Below, piece after piece: positions 1 through 8,916 of a stretch of 64,000 nt of DNA. The translations under genes were made by a program, and so were the position numbers. This stretch comes from Bacteroidales bacterium. Lineage in GTDB: Bacteria > Bacteroidota > Bacteroidia > Bacteroidales > JAADGE01. Numbering within the stretch: position 1 is the first letter of the stretch; every line of letters begins with the position of its first letter. The stretch lies in assembly GCA_021648725.1 (NCBI GenBank), contig JAKISF010000011.1, positions 23,053 to 87,052 on the forward strand. Direction: 5' to 3'. The notes below the pieces were generated by a model. That model was not told the DNA's origin and searched no databases. It saw only the letters and a program-made list of their open reading frames with translations.

Positions 1-371
1 TTTTCCGGAAACCTTATGTTTGATTTGTATAAGAACTTATTTTTTATGATTTTTCCGCTTTTGGTGCCGTACCATTTACCTGTTTCATCTGCAATATAAT
101 ATTGTAATGTGTCATTTTGGGTATTGCCGGAAGGAGATTGTGTGCGAATAAAAAGCCATAAGTTGTTTGTTAAAAAGTCTTCATTAATATTTATTTCAAT
201 ATAAAAATTACAAAATTTGTTAATATCAGTAATTTCTGCTTTAAATTCAATATCTTCGTCAATTTCCCATATCTCCGATTCAACTTTTCTATTTTCAGAA
301 ATGACAACATTGTTATTGCATGAAGCAAGTGTTAAGAATAAAGCGGAAATCGTAATAAAAAGAGTTTTCAT
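1..371 (-). CDS. gldH: GldH-family lipoprotein, C-terminus cut by window edge
   Basis: About 123 N-terminal residues are present; the rest lies outside the window. A short hydrophobic signal ends in a lipobox (LASC, Cys18), so the protein should be lipidated and exported. Further on, LWLFIRTQSPSG and ADETGKWYG resemble the core of the GldH family, known from Flavobacterium gliding but also found in non-gliding Bacteroidota. The ATG lies 9 bases after the stop of the PSP1/RicT gene, and gldH directly downstream of that gene is a recurrent Bacteroidota arrangement, which supports the call. Co-transcription with ricT and probably holB is inferred. A role in gliding in this organism cannot be judged, because no other gld/spr genes are in the window. 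Confidence 0.8.
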   Translation of the reverse strand, partial: MKTLFITISALFLTLASCNNNVVISENRKVESEIWEIDEDIEFKAEITDINKFCNFYIEININEDFLTNNLWLFIRTQSPSGNTQNDTLQYYIADETGKWYGTKSGKIIKNKFLYKSNIRFPE

Positions 372-380
372 TTTAATAAA

Positions 381-1535
381 TTAATCATTGTTGTTTCTTG
401 GTTTTCGGTTTGAGTTTCCGGGGTATTTATTTCGGCGTTTATTGTACCTTTTTTTCTTCTTTTTATTATCAAATCTTGTAATGCTTTCTTGTCCGACGAC
501 ATCGTCATAACCAAAAGAAACTATCGTTGAAACTCCTGCATCTTTAAGGGTGTCAGGTTTTTTTCCGTTTTTATTTAACTCTAAAATTTCAAATGCTCTT
601 TCTACTGATATTGCAGTTACATTTTCAGAGCCGTATTTTTTGAAAGAATACCAAATTAATTTTTTGAATGTATCAATTTTCATAAAGTAGGCTGTTCCGG
701 CTTCTGTTTCGAGGTTTGTTTTCGGAGGAAATGCTTTTATTGCATCTTTGTAACTTTCTTTTTCATAATTGATGCAACATTTTAATTTACCGCATTGTCC
801 TGCTAATTTTTGCGGATTCATTGATAATTGTTGATCTCTTGCGGTATCAGTAGTGACAGATACAAAATCAGACATCCACGAAGCACAGCACAATTCCCTT
901 CCGCACGACCCGATACCGCCTATTCTTCCGGCCTCTTGTCTTGCCCCTATTTGTCTCATTTCAATACGGATTTTAAATTCATCGGCTAAAACTCTTATAA
1001 GTTCTCTGAAATCGACACGTTTATCTGCTATATAATAAAAAATTGCTTTTGTTCCATCGCCCTGAAATTCGACATCTCCTATTTTCATATCAAGCTTGAG
1101 CCGTTTAGAAATCCTTCTTGTTTCAAGCATAATTTTATCTTCTCTTGCTGTTGCATTTTCCCATTTCTCAATATCAGCAGGTTTAACTTTCCTGTAAACA
1201 ATTCTTAATTTGCTTTCAATAGGGATGCTTTTACGTTTCATTTGTTCTCTTACTAACTCTCCTGTTAAAGAAACTGTTCCGATATCATGCCCGGGAGATG
1301 CTTCCACGGCAACCATATCTCCATCTTTAAGGATTAGTTGGTTAACATTACGATAAAAAGCCTTTCTTGTATTTTTAAAGCGTACTTCAACAACATCCGG
1401 AGTATTGGATGTTTTCGGTAAGCCTCTTAAATCGTTAAATACATTTAATTTGTTGCAACTGTGAGGATTACATTTTGCACCTTTTTTTATTGCCTGTGAA
1501 GCACATCCTCTTAAAGTATAATCTTCTGTCTTCAT
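381..1535 (-). CDS. ricT: PSP1 domain protein, RicT/YaaT family
   Basis: About 384 residues. The core carries the cysteine clusters of the PSP1/RicT family: CGRELCC near residues 211-217 and QCGKLKCC near 247-254. In Bacillus RicT such cysteines contribute to Fe-S binding in the RicAFT complex, which affects RNA maturation. An extra Cys-containing stretch lies at the N-terminus (RGCASQAIKKGAKCNPHSC), and the C-terminal 30 residues are strongly basic (KKKKKRYNKRRNK), suggesting RNA or membrane contact. The start is set at the ATG of MKTEDYTLRGC, since homologues begin near this point. An upstream in-frame ATG at 1559 would add eight residues. It sits between holB and gldH, the usual order in this phylum. 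The exact function in Bacteroidota is not established. Confidence 0.85.
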   Translation of the reverse strand: MKTEDYTLRGCASQAIKKGAKCNPHSCNKLNVFNDLRGLPKTSNTPDVVEVRFKNTRKAFYRNVNQLILKDGDMVAVEASPGHDIGTVSLTGELVREQMKRKSIPIESKLRIVYRKVKPADIEKWENATAREDKIMLETRRISKRLKLDMKIGDVEFQGDGTKAIFYYIADKRVDFRELIRVLADEFKIRIEMRQIGARQEAGRIGGIGSCGRELCCASWMSDFVSVTTDTARDQQLSMNPQKLAGQCGKLKCCINYEKESYKDAIKAFPPKTNLETEAGTAYFMKIDTFKKLIWYSFKKYGSENVTAISVERAFEILELNKNGKKPDTLKDAGVSTIVSFGYDDVVGQESITRFDNKKKKKRYNKRRNKYPGNSNRKPRNNND

Positions 1536-1678
1536 TATTACTGTTTTGTTAAACAGCAAAGAAGGTATTTGTTCCTTTCCGGGAATTATTTAATTAATAT
1601 GTTGATGTTTTTCTCAATTCTTATTTCTTAATTAAATATTATATCGTTTCATTTTTTATTTTCGGAACAACCAACTTT

Positions 1679-2827
1679 TTACTGTGGTTTAATTTTTAAT
1701 AATCTTGCTGTTTTTAGTGCAAGATCTAAAAAAATGAGTTTTCCGTAACCGTTTCGCTCTATATGGTTATACGCTTGGGTAAACTCGTTTGTAATCTTTA
1801 AAATATTATCTTTATGTATAAACTTATAAAATTTTACAGAGAATTTTTTCTCTTTATCGGTCAAAAATACAATTTTATTTTGATTTTCAGGATTAATATT
1901 TAAAATAAAGTTCTCTCTGAATATTTGCAAAGTATATTCTAAAAACCGTTTCTGCACTTCTCGTCCGGCTTTTGACATTTGGTCTGACCAATTTATTAAT
2001 TCGTTAATTTTTACGCCGTATGATAGTCTCATCAGTTCAGAAAACCATATAAAATTATCTGTATCAATATTATTGTCTGAATTACTTGTTAACTCATTTG
2101 CTTTTAAAAAATTTCCGTCTGAAATTCTTACAATTTCATGAACTTTATCATCATTAAACTCATATTTGTTTTTTATGCTTTCAAACATACTTTCTCGACT
2201 TATTTTAGGTATTTTTATTAACTGTACTCTTGAAAGTATTGTTTTGATAATATTCTCAACATCTTCTGCAACAAGGATAAATAATGTTTTGGGCGGAGGT
2301 TCTTCAATCATTTTTAAAAGTTTATTTGATGCCGTTACATTCATTTTCTCAGGTAGCCAAATTATCATTGTTTTATATTCTGATTCATAAGGTTTAAAAC
2401 TCAATTTTTTTATTATTTTGCCACTTTCCTGTGCAAATATACCGGCTTGCTGATTCTCTGTTTCTAATTTTTGCAACCATTTTTCAAATCCGTGATAAGG
2501 ACTTTCTAAAATAAAATTTCTCCAAACTGAAATGTAGTCATCGCTTACAGGCTTTGTAAACTTTTTTGTTCTTACAACCGGAAAAACAAAATGTAAGTCG
2601 GGATGAACTAATTTTTCGTATTTTTTACAAGAAGAACATTTTCCGCATGAATCATTTTCTCCTTTATTTAGGCAGGATAAATATTGAGCATAGGCAATTG
2701 CCATAGCCAGCTTCCCGTTTCCTTCCGCCCCGGCAAATAACCAAGCATGGCTCATCCTTTTTTGCTTGATAGTGTTCAGCAAATTTTCTTTTATTCTGTT
2801 ATGTCCTGTAATATCTTTAAAAAACAT
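1679..2827 (-). CDS. holB: DNA polymerase III delta' subunit (clamp-loader ATPase homologue)
   Basis: 382 residues. The N-terminus matches the delta'/gamma-tau AAA+ fold (GHNRIKENLLNTIKQKRMSHAWLF). The P-loop is GAEGNGKLA: it keeps Gly and Lys but has Leu where an active site has Ser/Thr, as is common in delta' subunits that do not hydrolyse ATP. A four-cysteine zinc knuckle follows (C...CGKCSSC, roughly residues 52-67). The sensor-2-like region reads TASNKLLKMIEEPP, as expected for the family. Delta' is the stator of the clamp loader that places the beta clamp on primed DNA. It lies directly upstream of ricT and gldH. A TATTTTTG promoter element precedes it. The 119-base gap to ricT holds no clear signal. 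Confidence 0.9.
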   Translation of the reverse strand: MFFKDITGHNRIKENLLNTIKQKRMSHAWLFAGAEGNGKLAMAIAYAQYLSCLNKGENDSCGKCSSCKKYEKLVHPDLHFVFPVVRTKKFTKPVSDDYISVWRNFILESPYHGFEKWLQKLETENQQAGIFAQESGKIIKKLSFKPYESEYKTMIIWLPEKMNVTASNKLLKMIEEPPPKTLFILVAEDVENIIKTILSRVQLIKIPKISRESMFESIKNKYEFNDDKVHEIVRISDGNFLKANELTSNSDNNIDTDNFIWFSELMRLSYGVKINELINWSDQMSKAGREVQKRFLEYTLQIFRENFILNINPENQNKIVFLTDKEKKFSVKFYKFIHKDNILKITNEFTQAYNHIERNGYGKLIFLDLALKTARLLKIKPQ

Positions 2828-2846
2828 TTACTTTTGTTTTCAAGTT

Positions 2847-2854
2847 CAAAAATA
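2847..2854 (-). promoter_or_regulatory. Putative -7 promoter element for holB
   Basis: On the minus strand the sequence is TATTTTTG, a perfect match to the Bacteroidota -7 consensus TAnnTTTG. It ends 19 bases before the holB ATG. No clear TTTG -33 box was seen at the right spacing, so confidence is moderate. Confidence 0.45.
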
Positions 2855-2894
2855 GAATATTTTATGTTTAATAAAAAATGAAGTATATTTTGAT

Positions 2895-3521
2895 ATGACA
2901 ATTAATGATTATATTTTAAATCACACAGAAGAAGAAGACCAAACTTTAACTGAGTTATCGAGAGAAACTTACATGAAAGTTTTACGACCAAGAATGTTAA
3001 CCGGCCATTACCAAGGTAAGTTTATTCAAATGCTAAGTAAAATGATTTGTCCTGAGAATATACTTGAAATAGGAACATATACGGGTTATTCTGCAATTTG
3101 TTGGGCAAAGGGTTTGTCAAGTAACGGAATTATTGATACGATTGAAATAAATGATGAGTTAGAACCGATAATTAAAAAACATTTTAAAAAAGCAAAAATC
3201 GAAGAAAAAGTAAAATTACACATAGGAGATGCTTTAAAAATAATTCCGGGAATCGATAAAAAATTCGATATAGTATTTATTGATGCAGACAAACCAAATT
3301 ATTTAAATTACTATAAATCTGTCTTTAATAAAGTTAAGACCGGAGGATATATAATCGCAGATAATGTTTTGTGGAACAACAAAGTAATTAAACAAGATTT
3401 TTTTAAAGATGAGTCAACAAACGGAATAATTGAATTTAATAAATATGTTCACCATGATTCAAGAGTCGAAAATTTCTTACTCAATATCCGAGACGGCTTA
3501 ATGGTTTTAAGGAAAAAATAA
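2895..3521 (+). CDS. Class I SAM-dependent O-methyltransferase
   Basis: 208 residues, the normal length for the metal-dependent O-methyltransferase family (caffeoyl-CoA/catechol OMT-like). The SAM-binding motif I is ILEIGTYTGYSA at about residues 56-67, the motif II acidic residue is in TIEIN, and the metal-binding cluster is FIDADK followed by ADNVLWNN near residues 130-160. The family transfers a methyl group from SAM to catechol-type hydroxyls, but the substrate here cannot be read from the sequence. It is divergent from holB with a 67-base gap, and separated by 94 bases from the signalling operon downstream, which has its own promoter, so it is probably monocistronic. Confidence 0.88.
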   Translation: MTINDYILNHTEEEDQTLTELSRETYMKVLRPRMLTGHYQGKFIQMLSKMICPENILEIGTYTGYSAICWAKGLSSNGIIDTIEINDELEPIIKKHFKKAKIEEKVKLHIGDALKIIPGIDKKFDIVFIDADKPNYLNYYKSVFNKVKTGGYIIADNVLWNNKVIKQDFFKDESTNGIIEFNKYVHHDSRVENFLLNIRDGLMVLRKK

Positions 3522-3547
3522 TTCAAATCAACAATAATATATTACCC

Positions 3548-3566
3548 TTACTTTTTATTAAAGTAA
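3548..3566 (+). promoter_or_regulatory. Perfect inverted repeat upstream of the sensor operon
   Basis: TTACTTT and AAAGTAA form 7-base perfect arms around a 5-base loop. The palindrome ends nine bases before the -7 element at 3575, so it would overlap the -33/spacer region of the promoter. No T-tract follows on the plus strand, which argues against a terminator for the methyltransferase gene. An operator is possible but unproven. Confidence 0.3.
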
Positions 3567-3574
3567 AAAATTAC

Positions 3575-3582
3575 TATTTTTG
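3575..3582 (+). promoter_or_regulatory. Putative -7 promoter element for the GAF-sensor/Sia-like operon
   Basis: TATTTTTG matches TAnnTTTG exactly and lies 33 bases before the ATG at 3616. It would drive the GAF sensor, PP2C, siaB and siaC genes, which are separated by only 7 to 11 bases. Confidence 0.45.
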
Positions 3583-3615
3583 AAAACTTATATATAATAG
3601 TTTTATACCTTGATT

Positions 3616-5709
3616 ATGGTTTTGAGAAAAACTTCGTCATCATTAATAATTGGAATAATACTGCTCTGTATCATTATTCTCAGTTTGCTTCACTTTCAGC
3701 TATCAAGGATTCTTGACGCCAAGCAGCAATATTTATCTAATTCAATAAAATTGCTTAAAACAAATGAACTTATTTTACAAAAAACAGATGTTCTTTCCGA
3801 ACTTTTTTATTTGAATCAGATTAGTTCGCAAAATGAAGCTCTTGCTGCGGCAGATTTATTTGACTATACATTGTCAATTTTGATTAACGGAGGCAATATA
3901 TCGGAATCGGGTAATATTGTTTTCATTGAAGTTCCTGATTCTGAAAAGTTGTTAAAACTAAAAGAAATTGAAAGTAATTGGCAAACATACTTTAAAATAT
4001 TAAATCGCTTGTCGGAAAGCCCTGAAAATGAAGGTCTGTTAAGGTCGTTAAAAAAGAACTATAACTCTCTGTATTCATTTATTGAAAATATACAAAGCAT
4101 CTATAATTCTGATTTGCAAAACAAACAAACATCGGCACTTATTATTAATATCATTGCAGTTCTTTTATACATAATATTAAGCATACTACTTTTCATTTTA
4201 ATAAAACGCCGTTTTGTAAACCCGATAAAATCAGTCGAGTCCGTTATAGATGATATCACAAAAGGACGCTCTGTTTTTGAGCCTTCAAATTTGAACAATG
4301 AATTTTCAGTAATACATAATAAACTTGCAAATTTGTATTACAAAACAAATGAAATATCTGCTTTTGTAAAGCAATTAGTTGATGATGATTACGAAGTGAG
4401 ATTTAAAAAATATAATAAAAAAGACATTCTGGAATTCTCGTTGGTTCAACTGAGAAATAAGTTGAAAGCAAATATCGAACTGAACAATAAGCGACAAGAA
4501 GAAGAAAAAACAAGACAATGGTTTGCAGAAGGACAAGCAAAATTTAATGATATTTTAAGAGAATCTTCTTCGTCAATCAATCTTTTAGCAGAAGCATCCA
4601 TAAAAAATATTGTTAAGTTTTTTAATGCAGCACAAGGAGGCTTTTTTATTTTAAAAGAACAAGCAGAAAAAGTATTTCTTGAACTAAATTCAGCTTTTGC
4701 TTATGACCGAATAAAATCCTTAAATAAAATTATTCCTATAGGCGAAGGCTTAATAGGAATGTGTGCTCTTGAAAAAAATACAATTTGGATAAATAATGTT
4801 CCCGAAGATTATATGGAAATAGAATCCGGTTTAGGAGAAGCTCCGCCTACAAATATCCTTATTGTTCCTTTAAAAACCGAAGAAAACATTTTGGGAGTTA
4901 TAGAAATTGCTTCATTTGAAGAATTCACTAAAAATGAAGTTGAATTTATTGAAAATATTGCAGAGGATATTGCTTCAACACTTGAAACAACAAAGATTAC
5001 AGATAAAACTTCAGTATTACTTGATGAATCAAGAAAAAAAACAAAAGAACTTGCAGAAAAAGATGCCGAGATAACAGAAAAAATGCAAGAACTGAGAGAA
5101 ATACAAAAAGAAGCCAAAAGAAGTGAAACCGAAATGTTCGGGTTGATAAAAGCTGTTGATAAAACATTAATTAAAATTGAAATTACAACAAGAGGGAAAA
5201 TTACCTCTGTTAATAATCTTTTTGTTAAAACTCTTAATTCTCGAAAAGAAGAGATCAGAAATGTAAATCTATTTGAGATTATAAAGAATAAAGATGAAGG
5301 ATTTATAAACAGTATATTGTCAAAAGTAAAAAAAGACGAATCAATTGAGCAAACACTAACATTTATCTCGAAAAATAATTCTGAAATATTTGTAAAATCT
5401 TTATTTACTCCCATAAAAAACGAAAAAGGACAAATTGTAAGAATATTGATACTTGCAAGCAATATCAACGAAACAGAAAAACTGACAAAGGAAAAAGCAT
5501 TTTTAATAACAGAAACAGAAAAACAAAAAGAACAATTGTTAAACATTCATGTTAAAACAGAAAAAGATATAAAAGAATATCAAAAGAAAATAGAAAATTT
5601 TTCAAAAGAATTGAATTCTTATATTGAAAGAGAAAATAAGATTAAAGAAAAATTTCAAAGTGAAAAAGACAAAAAATATTTTCAGTGGTTAGGTAGCTTC
5701 AAATCATAA
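3616..5709 (+). CDS. Membrane sensor protein with GAF and PAS domains, no output domain
   Basis: About 697 residues. Transmembrane segment 1 is near residues 9-28, a sensor loop follows to about 172, transmembrane segment 2 (IINIIAVLLYIILSILLFIL) is near 175-197, then a HAMP-like linker, a GAF domain (about 310-455), a charged coiled coil, a PAS-like domain (about 510-620) and a C-terminal coiled coil. No histidine kinase, GGDEF or phosphatase domain is present. The GAF part resembles that of the next gene product (shared pattern GEGLIG...NNVPEDYMEIESGLG), so the two look like tandem paralogues of which only the second has an enzyme. The ATG at 3616 is preferred to the in-frame TTG at 3610. 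It is the first gene of the Sia-like module, with a 7-base gap to the phosphatase. A sensory or scaffold role for that phosphatase is inferred. Confidence 0.75.
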   Translation: MVLRKTSSSLIIGIILLCIIILSLLHFQLSRILDAKQQYLSNSIKLLKTNELILQKTDVLSELFYLNQISSQNEALAAADLFDYTLSILINGGNISESGNIVFIEVPDSEKLLKLKEIESNWQTYFKILNRLSESPENEGLLRSLKKNYNSLYSFIENIQSIYNSDLQNKQTSALIINIIAVLLYIILSILLFILIKRRFVNPIKSVESVIDDITKGRSVFEPSNLNNEFSVIHNKLANLYYKTNEISAFVKQLVDDDYEVRFKKYNKKDILEFSLVQLRNKLKANIELNNKRQEEEKTRQWFAEGQAKFNDILRESSSSINLLAEASIKNIVKFFNAAQGGFFILKEQAEKVFLELNSAFAYDRIKSLNKIIPIGEGLIGMCALEKNTIWINNVPEDYMEIESGLGEAPPTNILIVPLKTEENILGVIEIASFEEFTKNEVEFIENIAEDIASTLETTKITDKTSVLLDESRKKTKELAEKDAEITEKMQELREIQKEAKRSETEMFGLIKAVDKTLIKIEITTRGKITSVNNLFVKTLNSRKEEIRNVNLFEIIKNKDEGFINSILSKVKKDESIEQTLTFISKNNSEIFVKSLFTPIKNEKGQIVRILILASNINETEKLTKEKAFLITETEKQKEQLLNIHVKTEKDIKEYQKKIENFSKELNSYIERENKIKEKFQSEKDKKYFQWLGSFKS

Positions 5710-5716
5710 AGCTGTA

Positions 5717-8317
5717 ATGAGCAACAAAAATCAAAATAAAACTATATTTATTGTAAGATATACAATCGCAGGATTTATAACAGGTCTGATTTTTCCTGTT
5801 TTTGGCTGGTCTTTTTATTTTTTTTTAGATAAATATGCATTTAACGTAATTGCTATTAAAACAATGCATATAAATAACCCAATGTATTTTATTCTTGACA
5901 TAACACCTGTAATTTTAGGAATAATTTCATTTTTTATTGCCCGAAAAATAATCAAAACCCGTTCACATTTAATAAACAAAATAAATTCCCAAAAGAAAAT
6001 TATTAAACAATATGAAAATTTTGCAAAACAAATAGGAGAGGGGGAAATTGCAGTTGAAAAAAAAGAATATACAGGTAATTTTGAGACAGATAAAACTTTA
6101 TTGCTTATGCAAGAAAATTTTATCGAAAAACAAAAAAATGAAAATGAATTAAATTGGGTTACATCAGGGAAAGAGAAAGTTGCAGATATTCTGCGTAAAC
6201 ACAATGACCTTAATAACCTCATTAAAGATGTCTTAATCAGCCTTATAGAATATACCGGCTCTGTTCAAGGAGCATTTTTTTTATTTAATGAAAGTGAAAA
6301 TAAATTAATTAACTCTTTTTCGTACGCCTACGGAAGAGAAAAACATATTGAGCAAAAATTTAAAATTGGAGAGGGAATTGTAGGGCAATCTGCCTATGAA
6401 AAAGAATATATATACAGAAGAAATTTGCCTAAAGATTACATTACAATTTCATCCGGATTATTAGGGGAACAAAGCCCTGGAGCACTAATAACACTACCCC
6501 TTATCGGAAATGAAAAAATACAAGGAGTAATTGAAATCGCCGGATTAAAAAGTGAGTATTCCGAAAAAATTATTTCTTTTCTTATTGAACTGAAAGAAAT
6601 AATCGGACAAACCCTCTTTAATTTCAAAGCGAACCTGACGACAAAAAAACTTTTGGAAGATGCAAGAAACTTAACAGAGCAATTGCAAAAAAATGAACAG
6701 GAACTTCGCGAAAATGCAAACAAAATGGAACTAACTCAAATTGAGTTGGAAAAATCTAATATTGAGTTAGCCTCAAAAATTTCGGAAGTTGAAACAGGGC
6801 AAAAAAGATTGCATGCATTATTAGAAAATGCATCAGAAGTTATTACAATATATGATACAGACGGAATAGTTCAATATGTCAGCCCTTCCGTAAAAACTAT
6901 ATTAGGATTTACACCCGATGAAATGCTGGGGATTAACCGCTTTGAGAGGGGTGATAAAATATTACAAGAAGCATTTAACGAACTGTTGATAAACCCCGAT
7001 ATTGAGAAAATCATTGAATATCAATATACTAATAAAAATAAAGAAAGAGTTTGGCTTGAAACAAGAGGCAGGAATTTATCAGATAACCCTGCAATTAACG
7101 GTATTATCTTTAATACACGAGATATTACAATAAAAAAAGAAGTAGAAAATGCAAAGAGGCTAAGCAGTGAAATGCAAGCACTGTCTGAAAACAGTCTCGA
7201 TATGATTGTAAGAGTAGACCAAGCCGGAAATTTCTATTATGCAAATCCGATGACAGAACAGTTTATCGGGAAAACCTCTCAAGACCTAATACATAAAAAC
7301 ATTAACAATGTTGATCTTGACCAAGAAGTTCTCGGTTTCTTTAAAGAAATAATAAATAAAACAAATATTGCAGGAGAAGAAATTCAAGTTGAAACAACAT
7401 TCATGATTGGTAATAAAAAAAGAATTGTCCAGTTTAACTCAATCCCCGAAACTGATGAAAAAGGTATTATAAGAACATTCTTATTCGTAGTTCATGACAT
7501 AACAGAACAAAAAGAAATTGAACTTGAAATTGAAACGAAAAATAAAAACATTACAGAAAGTATTAATTATGCCCAAAGAATTCAATCTGCAATTGTACCC
7601 GATATAAATATAATTAAAAGATACCTTCCGGAATCATTCGTTTTTTATAAACCGAGAGATGTTGTCAGCGGAGACCTTCCTTGGTTCTATGCAAAGGATG
7701 ACGAAATTTATATTGCAGCTATTGATTGTACAGGTCACGGAGTTCCCGGAACACTTCTTTCGTTTATAGGTTACTTCTCATTAAACAACATAGTAGGCAA
7801 AGAAGAAAACCTGACGACAGGAGAAATACTTGACGAATTACATTATCAAGTGAGAAGAACATTAAGGCAAGATTCACCCGACTCAAAAGCGAGGGATGGC
7901 ATGGATATTGCCATATGTAAAATAAATTCAAAGAAAAACACTTTAGAATTTGCAGGAGCACATAATGCATTATTTCTTCTAAGAGGAGAAAATGTAACCA
8001 GATATAAAGGAGACAGAAAGGCTGTAGGAGGAAAACCTATTCGCAGCAAAAGAGCTGAAATTGAAAAAAAATTTACAACTTTTAAAATTGATATTGAAAA
8101 AAAAGATAAAATATTTATATTTACAGACGGATTACCGGATCAAATAGGAGGAGAAGAAGGCAGAAAGTACCAAGCCGGTCGAATTCAAAAACAAATCATT
8201 GAAAAAAATAATTTTTCAATGACACAATATTATGATTTCTTTGTAACCCAATTTGAAAACTGGAAAAAAGGTTACAAACAAATTGACGATGTACTTTTAA
8301 TAGGTATAGAGTTTTAA
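5717..8317 (+). CDS. Membrane GAF/PAS sensor with SpoIIE-type PP2C serine/threonine phosphatase (SiaA-like)
   Basis: 866 residues: two transmembrane segments (about 10-36 and 55-78), a GAF domain (about 155-300), a coiled coil, PAS domains at about 365-475 and 487-600, and a PP2C/SpoIIE phosphatase domain from about 612 to the end. The catalytic metal ligands are present: VVSGD, AIDCTGHG, DGMD, FTDGL and the final QIDDVLLIG. The usual SGDFYW reads SGDLPWF here, a local substitution next to the first metal-binding Asp. The link SINYAQRIQSAI before the domain is typical of this group. It is followed after 11 bases by a SiaB-family kinase and then by SiaC, so the likely substrate is phospho-SiaC, as for Pseudomonas SiaA. 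The architecture differs from SiaA, which carries a periplasmic sensor and HAMP, so the signal sensed is unknown. Confidence 0.85.
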   Translation: MSNKNQNKTIFIVRYTIAGFITGLIFPVFGWSFYFFLDKYAFNVIAIKTMHINNPMYFILDITPVILGIISFFIARKIIKTRSHLINKINSQKKIIKQYENFAKQIGEGEIAVEKKEYTGNFETDKTLLLMQENFIEKQKNENELNWVTSGKEKVADILRKHNDLNNLIKDVLISLIEYTGSVQGAFFLFNESENKLINSFSYAYGREKHIEQKFKIGEGIVGQSAYEKEYIYRRNLPKDYITISSGLLGEQSPGALITLPLIGNEKIQGVIEIAGLKSEYSEKIISFLIELKEIIGQTLFNFKANLTTKKLLEDARNLTEQLQKNEQELRENANKMELTQIELEKSNIELASKISEVETGQKRLHALLENASEVITIYDTDGIVQYVSPSVKTILGFTPDEMLGINRFERGDKILQEAFNELLINPDIEKIIEYQYTNKNKERVWLETRGRNLSDNPAINGIIFNTRDITIKKEVENAKRLSSEMQALSENSLDMIVRVDQAGNFYYANPMTEQFIGKTSQDLIHKNINNVDLDQEVLGFFKEIINKTNIAGEEIQVETTFMIGNKKRIVQFNSIPETDEKGIIRTFLFVVHDITEQKEIELEIETKNKNITESINYAQRIQSAIVPDINIIKRYLPESFVFYKPRDVVSGDLPWFYAKDDEIYIAAIDCTGHGVPGTLLSFIGYFSLNNIVGKEENLTTGEILDELHYQVRRTLRQDSPDSKARDGMDIAICKINSKKNTLEFAGAHNALFLLRGENVTRYKGDRKAVGGKPIRSKRAEIEKKFTTFKIDIEKKDKIFIFTDGLPDQIGGEEGRKYQAGRIQKQIIEKNNFSMTQYYDFFVTQFENWKKGYKQIDDVLLIGIEF

Positions 8318-8328
8318 AAATTGTTTAT

Positions 8329-8907
8329 ATGGAAAATGAAATGCAAAATAATACAGACTTTAACTTTGTATATGATTTTTACACAAAATTAAAAGACAAT
8401 AATATAAGCTTTGCTTATGAAGGGGAAATTTCACACGAAATTACAAAAGCATTCAGCTCTCTTGCAGAAAGCCATATTGCTATTGATAATGAGCCGGGTA
8501 TTATGCAGAAAAAAGTTTTCCACATTATGGTTGAATCTTTGCAGAACATAAGTAAACATTCAGGAGAAAAAATAGATATAAATTCAGCTACCGACGGGCA
8601 AGGAATATTCTTTATCAGTAAATCTGAAACTGAATACACAATTACTACCGGAAATGTTATTGATAAATATGAAGTTCCCGGATTAAAACTGGTAATAAAA
8701 AAGATTAACGGCAGTAATAAAAACTCTTTAAAAGAGCTTTATAAAGAGCAAATAAAAAAAGGTCGACTTTCCGATAAAGGAGGTGCCGGGCTTGGCTTTA
8801 TTGATATTGTAAGAAAAACAGGACAGCAACTTATATATTCTTTTTTGGACATTAATGAAAAAAAAACATACTTTGTATTAACATCTACAGTTTCTAGAAT
8901 AAAATAA
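8329..8907 (+). CDS. siaB: SiaB-family protein kinase (DUF6272)
   Basis: 192 residues. The N-box-like helix FHIMVESLQNISKHSGE (about 64-80) and the glycine-rich KGGAGLGFIDIVRKTG (about 149-164) match the SiaB family of GHKL-fold anti-sigma-like kinases. In Pseudomonas aeruginosa SiaB phosphorylates SiaC on a threonine and SiaA removes the phosphate. The gene lies between a PP2C gene and a SiaC gene with 11-base and 9-base gaps, the same A-B-C order as in the Pseudomonas sia operon. Family membership is clear from motifs and context; orthology in the strict sense and the physiological output are inferences. Confidence 0.85.
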   Translation: MENEMQNNTDFNFVYDFYTKLKDNNISFAYEGEISHEITKAFSSLAESHIAIDNEPGIMQKKVFHIMVESLQNISKHSGEKIDINSATDGQGIFFISKSETEYTITTGNVIDKYEVPGLKLVIKKINGSNKNSLKELYKEQIKKGRLSDKGGAGLGFIDIVRKTGQQLIYSFLDINEKKTYFVLTSTVSRIK

Positions 8908-8916
8908 ATAATAATT

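Noticed and set aside
4809..5546. Long open frame (245 codons) on the minus strand inside the GAF sensor gene
   Set aside because: It mirrors the coding bias of the plus-strand gene, has a Phe/Ser-rich composition and no motif, and lies fully inside a gene with clear domains.
5815..6222. Open frame on the minus strand inside the PP2C sensor gene
   Set aside because: Antisense to the transmembrane and GAF region, low-complexity translation, no promoter or ribosome site.
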